Below, one piece after another: positions 50,703-57,809 of a stretch of 64,000 bases of DNA. The notes under the pieces were generated by a model. The model did not search any database. It worked only from the letters and a program-made list of their open reading frames with translations, and had not been told where the DNA came from. The stretch covers positions 114,165 to 178,164 of IMG/VR virus record IMGVR_UViG_3300023199_000051; one strand, 5' to 3'. A program made the position numbers and the translations under genes. Source of the stretch: a virus. The first letter of the stretch is position 1; the number at the start of each line of letters is the position of its first letter.

Positions 50703-51278
50703 ATGCGCACTGGACTGATCGATACCGAGGGTGTCATCCACCGATCCCATACGGCCTATGTAGCTGTCTGCACCCCGGCCCAAGACGCTCCTGCAGAAGA
50801 GGGAGAAGGCCCCGAGGTAGAGGGCTGGGGCGAATACTATCTCTCGCCAGCCTACCTCCCCCACCGCTGCCCCAAGTGCTTTGAGGGGCACACCGAGCAC
50901 CTGACCCCTGTTGAAGAGGCTGGGCTGCCTGCACAGATGGTCAACGCCGCTAGGAAGGCTGGTTGTGAGACGCTGGGCGACGTCGCACGCTACAGTCTTC
51001 TCGCGTGGCTCAAGGTGCCCAACATCGGCCGCGCAACCATTAAAGAGGTGTCTGACATCCTCCGAGGTGCATGGCTGTCCTGGGGCTACCTCGACACCGT
51101 TCCGACACCGCTACCAGGGCACGCTGCCAAGAACGTAGCCACCGTCGCTGTAGTTCAGCGGCGCCTGTGGCTCTTGGCACGCTCCCGCTTCCACGGCGAC
51201 ATGACCGAGGAGGCCCGCTATCGCCTCGCTAGAGCTGCCGAGCTGCTCACCAACTGGACCCCTGACATGGAGGGCTGA
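50703..51278 (+). CDS. Protein with RNA-polymerase alpha-CTD-like HhH domain, 191 aa
   Basis: ATG 50703 follows the previous stop by three bases. Residues 1-75 include a single zinc-knuckle-like pair (HRCPKCFEGH). Residues about 80-125 read KAGCETLGDVARYSLLAWLKVPNIGRATIKEVSDIL, which follows the helix-hairpin-helix of the alpha subunit C-terminal domain (ETVGDL...LLKIPNIGRKSLNEI). Bacterial alpha-CTD contacts UP elements and activators, so this may be a decoy or a DNA-binding adaptor. The C-terminal part is helical. Confidence 0.68.
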   Translation: MRTGLIDTEGVIHRSHTAYVAVCTPAQDAPAEEGEGPEVEGWGEYYLSPAYLPHRCPKCFEGHTEHLTPVEEAGLPAQMVNAARKAGCETLGDVARYSLLAWLKVPNIGRATIKEVSDILRGAWLSWGYLDTVPTPLPGHAAKNVATVAVVQRRLWLLARSRFHGDMTEEARYRLARAAELLTNWTPDMEG

Positions 51279-51281
51279 GCA

Positions 51282-51626
51282 ATGCCCAACACCTACGGCT
51301 TCGACGATCCCCAACACTACCAGGCAGCACCGCACGCGCGCGCCGCCTTCGGAGACGGCTGGTGCCTGGAGGACGGCACAGCAGTGCCAAAGACTCCCCA
51401 GCTCTGTGCCTGCTACGAGGGTGGTGAGTGCACCGTAGAGGTCTACCGTACCGCGTGGCCAGCCTCCTTCTACACCATCCAAGTGGTCGGCGGCAGCCCT
51501 GCTGCGTTGACGACAGGATCAGGCCAGCATGAGCTGGCAGCTACGGTGGCCAAGGCGCTGGCGGATGGCATGCTCGCCTTCAGCGGCAGATCCGACAGCA
51601 ACACCAACAACCTGGACCTGGAGTAG
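51282..51626 (+). CDS. Hypothetical protein, 114 aa
   Basis: ATG 51282 is three bases after the preceding stop. The sequence is compact, with CACYEGGEC in the middle and a helical C-terminus (GQHELAATVAKALADGMLAF). No recognised family. It is one of a train of at least ten small genes with 0-12 base junctions. Confidence 0.58.
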   Translation: MPNTYGFDDPQHYQAAPHARAAFGDGWCLEDGTAVPKTPQLCACYEGGECTVEVYRTAWPASFYTIQVVGGSPAALTTGSGQHELAATVAKALADGMLAFSGRSDSNTNNLDLE

Positions 51627-51631
51627 CACTC

Positions 51632-51934
51632 ATGCCCTTCCACTACCTTGACCCCAACGACGCCGCCCTTCCAGGCAAGCTCCCCGACATCGAAGTCTTT
51701 TTCGTAGAGTCCGTGCAGTTCGGCCCCGAGCCAGACAGCGACGCCTGGATGGCCGAGCGCGGCGAGGAGCTGAAAGCCGAAGACCCGGATGGCGACCCGG
51801 ACTACGCTGAGTTGGAAGGTTGGTACTGGCACTTCTGCTTCCCTGGGTGCTTGCCCGAGTCAGGGTCCATGGGCCCCTTCGGGAGCGAGGACGAGGCGCT
51901 GTTCGAGGCCCGCGACAACGACAGCAACGCATGA
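51632..51934 (+). CDS. Acidic hypothetical protein, 100 aa
   Basis: ATG 51632 lies five bases after the previous stop. The product is strongly acidic (DPNDAALPGKLPDIEVFFVE, then GSEDEALFEARDNDSNA) with many aromatic residues (WYWHFCFPGC). Acidic small phage proteins often mimic DNA, but nothing here proves that. No family recognised. Confidence 0.58.
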   Translation: MPFHYLDPNDAALPGKLPDIEVFFVESVQFGPEPDSDAWMAERGEELKAEDPDGDPDYAELEGWYWHFCFPGCLPESGSMGPFGSEDEALFEARDNDSNA

Positions 51935-51945
51935 GGAGCCGTCTA

Positions 51946-52389
51946 ATGCCGCACGCGATCTGCACAGCTGTGACTTGGTGGGCCGGTAAGGACGCCAAGG
52001 GCAAGCCTCTGGAGGGGGCTCGCGCCTCCTTCAAGCTGGAGGACGGTGCACAGGTCTTCCTTCTGTTTCCAGTGCCTCACCCCGGTGATTCGGATGCCAT
52101 AACCATGCTCCGAGTCGCAGAGCTGGCAGCCTTCCTGTCAGCTGCTGGGTTCGTCTGTACGCCAGGCGGCTGGTCGATACCTAGCAACCAACGAGTGGGA
52201 GGCTGGCCCGGCTTCATCCGAGATGCAGGGGGCTGGCTCAAGGCTGCGAAGCTCCTCTTCGGGTGCGAGCTGCAGCTGGAGCGGCGCGAGCACAAGGCGA
52301 AGTGGGATCCCAGCAAGGGCTACGGTGAGTGGTGCCCCGTGCTCACCAATGTACCGGACAACCCTGCACCAAACCGACCGGAGAGCTAG
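51946..52389 (+). CDS. Hypothetical protein, 147 aa
   Basis: ATG 51946 has GAGGAG seven bases ahead; ATG 51931, overlapping the previous stop, is a weaker option. The protein is globular, with VTWWAGKDAKGKPLEGARA at the N-terminus and Trp/Gly motifs (GGWSIPSNQRVGGWPGFIRD) in the centre. No signal, membrane span or known motif. Confidence 0.58.
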   Translation: MPHAICTAVTWWAGKDAKGKPLEGARASFKLEDGAQVFLLFPVPHPGDSDAITMLRVAELAAFLSAAGFVCTPGGWSIPSNQRVGGWPGFIRDAGGWLKAAKLLFGCELQLERREHKAKWDPSKGYGEWCPVLTNVPDNPAPNRPES

Positions 52390-52390
52390 A

Positions 52391-52954
52391 ATGGCCACCG
52401 ACACCGACACCGACACTGACTGGAACCTGCGACCTCCTACGGAGGACGACTTGCGGCCGACTCCCGAAGACCCTGCTGCAGAAGAAGACCCCCCCGTGCC
52501 TACCTACGGAGAGGTGGTCGAGTTGTGCAATGCGTTGGCCCGCGATCTGGGGATCGTGGTACGGGGGCACTGCGGCCATCGCGATGCCATGTTCGGCGAC
52601 CTTCACGACGAGCTGGAGGAAGACGGCTTGTTGGAGCGCGCTACAGCAGCCGTGGTGTGGGGTGCCACGGACTCGTTCAGCGCGCACCACCATGGGTGGC
52701 TCCCCCTGACCTTCGGTGTCCTGCACGGCGACCTGTCTACCGAGCCAGGGGATCGCGACGTGGCACGCCGCACCAAGCAGGTGGGAATCCTGGTGTGCCA
52801 GTGGCTGTCCCGTAGGGGGCTCGTCGTGAGGTGGTCTGGGGACGTCAGCCACTGCATCCACCTTCACGTGATGCAGGGAGAGGAGGGAGGCTTCCCCGAT
52901 GTCCCCAGCACCCCTCCAGCTCTGTGGGGCCCCAAGCCCTGGGCGAGGGCTTGA
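52391..52954 (+). CDS. Hypothetical protein, 187 aa
   Basis: ATG 52391, one base after a stop. An acidic Asp-Thr repeat (DTDTDTDW) and Pro-rich segment make a flexible N-terminus of about 40 residues. The rest is a mixed domain with many His (GHCGHRDAMFGDLHDELEED, SAHHHGWLPLTFG, SHCIHLHVMQ) that could bind metal. Function unknown. Confidence 0.58.
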   Translation: MATDTDTDTDWNLRPPTEDDLRPTPEDPAAEEDPPVPTYGEVVELCNALARDLGIVVRGHCGHRDAMFGDLHDELEEDGLLERATAAVVWGATDSFSAHHHGWLPLTFGVLHGDLSTEPGDRDVARRTKQVGILVCQWLSRRGLVVRWSGDVSHCIHLHVMQGEEGGFPDVPSTPPALWGPKPWARA

Positions 52955-52956
52955 TC

Positions 52957-53511
52957 ATGAAGCCCTGCAAGAGCTGCCCCTTCCGTTCTGACGCTCCACG
53001 CGGTCTGTGGGATCCTGCACACTACCTGGCCATCGCCTACCTGGGCAGCACGTCGGTGTCAGCGTGGAGCATGGGGTGCCACCAGTACGGGCCGCAAGGC
53101 CCAAAGGAGACTCGTGGTAAGGACGGACCGCCATGTGGCGGGTGGATACGGGCTGCCAGTGACTCGCCCGGCGTGCGCATCTCAGTCTTGATGGGAGGGC
53201 AGCCTAGCGAGTGCTTCGATGGCACGCCTGTCCTCTCGCCAGAGGAGATGGCGCGGGCTAATGGCCTGGACGTCGATCGGCTGCCTCCCTTGGAGTGGAC
53301 GCCGGAGTACGGAGAGCAGTCGGGCCAGTCCCCGACGGACTGGGCATCCGAGGTTCATGACCTCCGAGCGGCCATCCTCGACAACCCCGAGCTGGCGCAC
53401 GAGTACGTCGTGCCTGGCAGCCCCCTTGATGAGGGCCCTACCTACAGCCAGATCGAAGAAGCCCTTGGCACAGAGGCTGCCGATCACTTCGTGTTGGAGC
53501 ACCTGAAATGA
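52957..53511 (+). CDS. DUF6283-like cysteine-rich protein, 184 aa
   Basis: ATG 52957 follows the preceding stop by two bases. KPCKSCPFRSDAPRGLWDP, then SMGCHQYGPQGPKE and CGGWIRA, reproduce the pattern CxxCPFR...GxW...MGCHQ...C-G-W seen in DUF6283 proteins of phages and actinobacteria, probably a metal site. The C-terminal half is acidic and unrecognised. Confidence 0.68.
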   Translation: MKPCKSCPFRSDAPRGLWDPAHYLAIAYLGSTSVSAWSMGCHQYGPQGPKETRGKDGPPCGGWIRAASDSPGVRISVLMGGQPSECFDGTPVLSPEEMARANGLDVDRLPPLEWTPEYGEQSGQSPTDWASEVHDLRAAILDNPELAHEYVVPGSPLDEGPTYSQIEEALGTEAADHFVLEHLK

Positions 53512-54122
53512 AGCTCGCCCCGCCCCGAGTCCTCCTCTCCTCTACCGAGTGCCAGGCCATCTCTGCCGCGCTTGCGTGGCTGGTGCTGCTAGACGAGTCC
53601 GACCACCAGGAGACCAAGACGTCGATGCCACTGGCCTACAAGGTGTTCCTACAGGCCCACCACGAGGATGGAGCTGGCGTCGGCCCCTTCGATCTCCTGT
53701 TCAGCCCAGGGCGGAGAGGCCACGCACAGACGAAGCTCCCCTCAGAGGCTGGCTACGACAGTGAGACGCTGAGAGCCGCCAAGGGGGCCGTGCACCTCGT
53801 ACGGAGCAAGGCGCAGCTCATGCACATCCACCCCGGCGATTACGTCGCAGTCGACCAGGACGTGGCTGACAGCGCTGGCGAGAAGGCAGGGAGTCCGCAA
53901 GCTGCCTACGCCAAGCTTGTGCAGAGCAAGCAAGAACAGGGGCGCCGGATCCTCGACACCTGCGCGCAGGCGACGTCTGTCCTGGCAACCGCACTTGCGG
54001 TGTTGCAGGTTCGCAGCAGTGGCACACCACACAACTACGTACAGAGCGGGCTCGATGTCCTACAGGCCATGGAAGAGCACCGCGCCACCCCGCAAACCGA
54101 GAGGGACTCCAATGCCTCGTGA
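53508..54122 (+). CDS. Hypothetical protein, 204 aa
   Basis: ATGA overlap with the previous gene. The N-terminus (LAPPRVLLSSTECQAISAALAWLVLL) is helical but too polar for a signal peptide. The middle is mixed and the end is a helical bundle-like segment (RILDTCAQATSVLATALAVLQV). No recognised family. Confidence 0.6.
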   Translation: MKLAPPRVLLSSTECQAISAALAWLVLLDESDHQETKTSMPLAYKVFLQAHHEDGAGVGPFDLLFSPGRRGHAQTKLPSEAGYDSETLRAAKGAVHLVRSKAQLMHIHPGDYVAVDQDVADSAGEKAGSPQAAYAKLVQSKQEQGRRILDTCAQATSVLATALAVLQVRSSGTPHNYVQSGLDVLQAMEEHRATPQTERDSNAS

Positions 54123-54513
54123 CTTCATTCCCTGCTCCGATCACTGCCCGGCCGTGACCGGCGAGCCCTACGGCAGCGTCCAATACTGCCCGAAGCAGGA
54201 AAATGAGCGGCACCACCGCTTCATGCATGAGCACTCGGGGCACCGGGAGATGATCCGAGACGCCAACGGCGACTGGACACAGCTCGACTGGCGCTCAGGC
54301 GAGCATGTCGTTGTCAACCTCCATGAGGACCCCGAGATCCCCATGCACCCCGACGACACCGACTGCTGCATCGACTTCGGGTGCTGCGCCGAGAAGATCG
54401 CGAAGTCTCCGCTTGCGGGTGTGCTCACCCGGATCGCCGATGCAGCCAAGAGAGGGGGCGGGGTAGTCACTGTCACCGACCCGATCAACGACGAGCCCCG
54501 AGGTGATGCGTGA
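54112..54513 (+). CDS. Cys/His-rich hypothetical protein, 133 aa
   Basis: ATG 54112 overlaps the previous gene by 11 bases. The sequence has many potential metal ligands (CSDHCPAVTG, HHRFMHEHSGHRE, DDTDCCIDFGCC) and a helical end. No family recognised. The following gene starts by GTGA overlap. Confidence 0.55.
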   Translation: MPRDFIPCSDHCPAVTGEPYGSVQYCPKQENERHHRFMHEHSGHREMIRDANGDWTQLDWRSGEHVVVNLHEDPEIPMHPDDTDCCIDFGCCAEKIAKSPLAGVLTRIADAAKRGGGVVTVTDPINDEPRGDA

Positions 54514-54785
54514 CCCGCAAGCACCTGTCCGAGGCCGGGAGGCACCTGGACATGCATCAGGCGCCCCCAGACGTCTGGCTCGTTGCGTGTGACTACGGTG
54601 GAGAGGCCATCGTGGTTGCATGTGGGCCAGGAGAAGCGCTTGACCAGGCCGAGCGTCTGTTCGAGGGCAGTGTTCGGGACACCGAAGAGATAGCAGCGCT
54701 CCCGCTCACCGCCGCCTTGCGGGAGGGCAGCGGCTGGGAGGTCCGGGCACGCCAAGCCCTTCAGGAGGGTCTGGATGTCAAGTGA
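54510..54785 (+). CDS. Hypothetical protein, 91 aa
   Basis: GTGA overlap defines the start. The product begins TRKHLSEAGRHLDMHQ and contains VWLVACDYGGEAIVVACGPG, a beta hairpin-like core. No motif recognised. Its end overlaps the next gene by 11 bases. Confidence 0.55.
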   Translation: MTRKHLSEAGRHLDMHQAPPDVWLVACDYGGEAIVVACGPGEALDQAERLFEGSVRDTEEIAALPLTAALREGSGWEVRARQALQEGLDVK

Positions 54786-55101
54786 GCCCGAGCTGCAAGC
54801 ACGTGTCGAGGAGCTGGAGCGTGACCTCGCTGTGAAGCAGGGCGTCATCGACGGCAACCTGGTGGTACGTCCTGATCCGGGCTGCAGTGTCTGCGGTGGG
54901 TCTGGAGCTGCCCCAGACAGCTCGACCTGTGACTGCGTAGGCTGGAAGGCCAGGGAGCAGTTGGAAGAGGTGCAGCGGTTGCAAGAGGGCATTCGGCGTT
55001 TCTACGTCGCGTGGGCTCCGCACTTGCCACGCAGCTGGCGCGAGCACTTCACCGAGCTGATGGGAGATGGTACTCCGTTCCTGGGTAGGCGGTCCTTGTG
55101 A
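54775..55101 (+). CDS. Coiled-coil protein with zinc knuckle, 108 aa
   Basis: ATG 54775 lies inside the end of the previous gene. A short coiled coil (PELQARVEELERDLAVKQG) leads to CSVCGGSGAAPDSSTCDC, a DnaJ-type CxxCxGxG knuckle with a CxC partner. A helical end follows. It may act as a small adaptor; no function assigned. Confidence 0.55.
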   Translation: MSSEPELQARVEELERDLAVKQGVIDGNLVVRPDPGCSVCGGSGAAPDSSTCDCVGWKAREQLEEVQRLQEGIRRFYVAWAPHLPRSWREHFTELMGDGTPFLGRRSL

Positions 55102-55976
55102 GCATCCGAGCCACCATCACCCGCCGCGTCCGCAAGCTGCTGGGCCTGGCACGAAAGCATCCAGACGAGCCCGAAGGGCGCTCGGCGCAAGCCATGGCGG
55201 ACAGGCTCATCGACAAGTACCAACTCACCGAGAGCGAGACTTCTGAGGTACGCATCGTCAAGGAGCCGCTCAATCACGACCTCGACGACCCCGACATGGA
55301 GCCGGGCGGCGAGGACTACTGGCAGTGCGTCCTGCTTGCTGTGGTCGCCCGGTTCTACGGCTGTGAGGCATTGCACAACGCCGACACAGGCATCTCGATC
55401 GTCATCGGGGATCGGAGAGGCGTAGACCGGGTGCTGTCTGCCTTCGAGTGGCTGCCTGGGGAGCTGACGTCCAGCTGCGATACCTGGTGGGAGGCGTACA
55501 AGATCCGGCGCCACAACAGGAGGTACGGCGGGGGGAGCAGCACCATGAGTAGCTTCACCGCGTTCTTCACGTCGCAGCTTGGGGCGGAGCCCAACAACCT
55601 CAAGCGCTCCGACTACCTGATGACGACAGTGATCACGCTCCAGGAGCGCCTTGCTCAGTACCAGGCCACCAAAGAAGCAGAGCGCTGTGGAGCAGCGCAG
55701 CTCACAGCTGAGGAGCAAGAGGTAGGAGAGAAGGCCACAGGAAAAGGGGCGGTAAGACACAACGGTGATCGGCTGCTGCCAGCTCGCGCCCCGCAACCCC
55801 TTCGCCGCGCTCCTGCGTACCTGGACCGTGTTCGAGCGAGTGTCGAGGATCAACTCAGAGAGCGTGGCATTGAAGAGTCCGAACCCATGACCTTCCAGCT
55901 TGTACCCGAAGCCGCCCGCGCAGTCCGGCAGATGGACTTGGCAGCCGTGTCGCAGGATAACAATGCATCTGAGTAG
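55098..55976 (+). CDS. DUF2786 domain protein, 292 aa
   Basis: GTGA overlap gives the start. Residues 8-45 (TRRVRKLLGLARKHPDEPEGRSAQAMADRLIDKYQL) match the DUF2786 helical motif: K-LL-LA ... EA--A--KA--L---Y-L. The region up to residue 200 (VVARFYGCEALHNADTGISIVIG...) resembles the DUF7168-type domain often found with it in phages. The last 90 residues are Glu/Ala/Arg-rich and less conserved. Function not established. Confidence 0.75.
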   Translation: MSIRATITRRVRKLLGLARKHPDEPEGRSAQAMADRLIDKYQLTESETSEVRIVKEPLNHDLDDPDMEPGGEDYWQCVLLAVVARFYGCEALHNADTGISIVIGDRRGVDRVLSAFEWLPGELTSSCDTWWEAYKIRRHNRRYGGGSSTMSSFTAFFTSQLGAEPNNLKRSDYLMTTVITLQERLAQYQATKEAERCGAAQLTAEEQEVGEKATGKGAVRHNGDRLLPARAPQPLRRAPAYLDRVRASVEDQLRERGIEESEPMTFQLVPEAARAVRQMDLAAVSQDNNASE

Positions 55977-55999
55977 CGGATCAATGCTTTGTGGACTAC

Positions 56000-56020
56000 T
56001 GTGTCACACTAGGCTACACT
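56000..56020 (+). promoter_or_regulatory. TGTRG-N9-CTACA site
   Basis: TGTGT (56000) - nine bases - CTACA (56014) with the full AGGCTACACT core. GCAGGATAA at 55953-55960 is a partial match to the upstream GAAAA box at the same distance as elsewhere. The start codon is 20 bases after the motif. Confidence 0.6.
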
Positions 56021-56040
56021 GCACCACCAAGGAGACCTGA

Positions 56041-56862
56041 ATGCTTCCCGGCGAGACCAAGACCCCGTTCGAATATGCACAGGAGGTGCATGCCGCTGCC
56101 AAGGCGTATGGGATCGACGAGCTGGGAGACGTGCGCCGGCATCGGAGAGGGGCCGCCATCCAGCATGGCTACAGCTTCCTGGACTTCCGGGATGATGGCG
56201 TCCACGGGCGAGAGGAAGGCCACGGTGAAGTGTGGGAGCGTCCCCTTTACCTGCCCTACGACCACCACAACCTGATTGGTCGATGCCTGGAGGTGCTGTC
56301 TACGGGCCGCACCGTGGAGTGCGGTAAGGGTGTCGGCTTGCGGGCCATCACCGAGGGCTACGTGCATTTTCAGAGTGTTGGCTACCCCCTTCAGCACCTG
56401 GCGGGGATTGTGGAGGGTAGTGGCGACCTCGCCTGGAACGTCAATCCGGACTACCAGCGGGGGCATGTGTGGACCGACCGGCAGCGCGTGCTCTTCATGG
56501 GTCACCTGCTGGAGAACGGCCGCATGCCGCTCATCTTCCTGCAGGATTGGGGCTTCGGGGTCGACAAGCCGTACGAGGTCATCGACGGGAAGCAGCGCCT
56601 CACGACATGCCTGATGTTCGTGAAGGGTGAGATCCCAGCCCGGCTGTCCGACGGCCGTGACCTCTGGTACCCCAACTTCAACGAGGTCGACCGGCGCGTG
56701 TGCCCCTCCATCAAGTGTGGGCTGGTGAGGCTCCCTGACCGGGCTGCCGTGCTCCGCTTCTACATCAAGCTCAACCGCGGCGGAACTATCCACAGCGATG
56801 ACGAGATCCGGCGCGTGCGCCAGCTCCTACGGGAGGAAGAGACCTCGAAAGCTGCCGTATAA
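56041..56862 (+). CDS. DUF262 (GmrS-like N-terminal) domain protein, 273 aa
   Basis: ATG 56041 behind AAGGAGACCTGA. NPDYQRGHVWTDRQRVLFMG (about 135-155), then VIDGKQRLTTCLMFVKGE and a late FYIKLNRGGTIHS, are the conserved elements of DUF262: the YQR..VW strand and the DGQQR-type nucleotide-binding loop (here DGKQR). Family members include the nucleotide-hydrolysing half of GmrSD-type modification-dependent restriction enzymes. Here the first 120 residues are different and the HNH-containing DUF1524 half is missing, so restriction is not implied. It may be an anti-restriction or exclusion protein. Confidence 0.8.
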   Translation: MLPGETKTPFEYAQEVHAAAKAYGIDELGDVRRHRRGAAIQHGYSFLDFRDDGVHGREEGHGEVWERPLYLPYDHHNLIGRCLEVLSTGRTVECGKGVGLRAITEGYVHFQSVGYPLQHLAGIVEGSGDLAWNVNPDYQRGHVWTDRQRVLFMGHLLENGRMPLIFLQDWGFGVDKPYEVIDGKQRLTTCLMFVKGEIPARLSDGRDLWYPNFNEVDRRVCPSIKCGLVRLPDRAAVLRFYIKLNRGGTIHSDDEIRRVRQLLREEETSKAAV

Positions 56863-56879
56863 TCACCCGGAGGACTGAC

Positions 56880-57809
56880 ATGATCTGGACATTGCTGATG
56901 ACCCTGGCCGCGTGGAGTGCGCCCTGTGCCGAGACCTACTCAGACCGGGCGCTGAACGCTGAGCTGCTCTCGCTTGATGAATCGCTGGAGCTGGGGGATC
57001 TCCTCTCGGCTACAGTCATCGCGGAGGAGGTGCACGATCACATGCTGTGTATGGAAACCGTCGCGAGTCCAGTGGCCATGGCCCGGTATGCGAGGCAGCA
57101 AGCACTCATCCACTTCTACCGCCAGGATGAGCTGGAGCTGGCGCGCTGGGGCCAGGTGGTCGAGTACACCTGGCCGTCCCTGCCCTGGTCGAGCAGCTTC
57201 GGCGCGACCCACCCCTTCCGGGTGATGATCGAGGAGGCCGAGCCACACATCGGAGGTAGCGGCAGACCTCTTGCAGCTCCACGAGGGGGTGCTGTCTTCT
57301 GGAATGGGCGCCATCTCACTCGGGGTGACGCTCCGACTGAAGTGCCAGCACTCATCCAGGTAGCCGTGCGCGGCCACGTCATCGAGAGCTGGTGGCAGGA
57401 CGGGGCGATGTTCCCAGACGCGGCTGTGGGTGATCAGGTGCCATCGACGCCGAAGTGGGCAGCGGACCACGCGGAGCTACCACCGGGCTGGCAGCTCGCC
57501 ATCCTGGGGCGTGTCTGGCAGGACACCTACTGGGAGACCTCCGAGGTTGCGCACGCTGCTGCAGCTCTCGGGTACAACCTCGAAGCCTACGACGCAGAGC
57601 ACCTGTGGAATGCATGGGCCCGAGACCAGGTAGCTCACGGCTACTCACCAGCAGCCTACTACCTCGCCTTCGACGGCACGATTCCCGAGCGCCACATCGA
57701 CCGGGCACGGCGGAACCTGGCCCGAGGTCGGGCTTCGGGCTTTCTGAGCCTGACGGCTCAGCGCCACGCAAGAGACGGGAACTTCACCGAGGAGCACATC
57801 AATGAGTAG
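56880..57809 (+). CDS. Secreted hypothetical protein, 309 aa
   Basis: ATG 56880 follows GGAGGACTGAC. IWTLLMTLAAWSAPCAETYS is a probable signal peptide with cleavage near residues 15-18. The remainder is helical in its first part (ELGDLLSATVIAEEVHDHML, as in TPR-like proteins) and mixed later. No domain recognised. It overlaps the next gene by eight bases, so it probably belongs to the same export-related group as the two genes that follow. Confidence 0.65.
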   Translation: MIWTLLMTLAAWSAPCAETYSDRALNAELLSLDESLELGDLLSATVIAEEVHDHMLCMETVASPVAMARYARQQALIHFYRQDELELARWGQVVEYTWPSLPWSSSFGATHPFRVMIEEAEPHIGGSGRPLAAPRGGAVFWNGRHLTRGDAPTEVPALIQVAVRGHVIESWWQDGAMFPDAAVGDQVPSTPKWAADHAELPPGWQLAILGRVWQDTYWETSEVAHAAAALGYNLEAYDAEHLWNAWARDQVAHGYSPAAYYLAFDGTIPERHIDRARRNLARGRASGFLSLTAQRHARDGNFTEEHINE

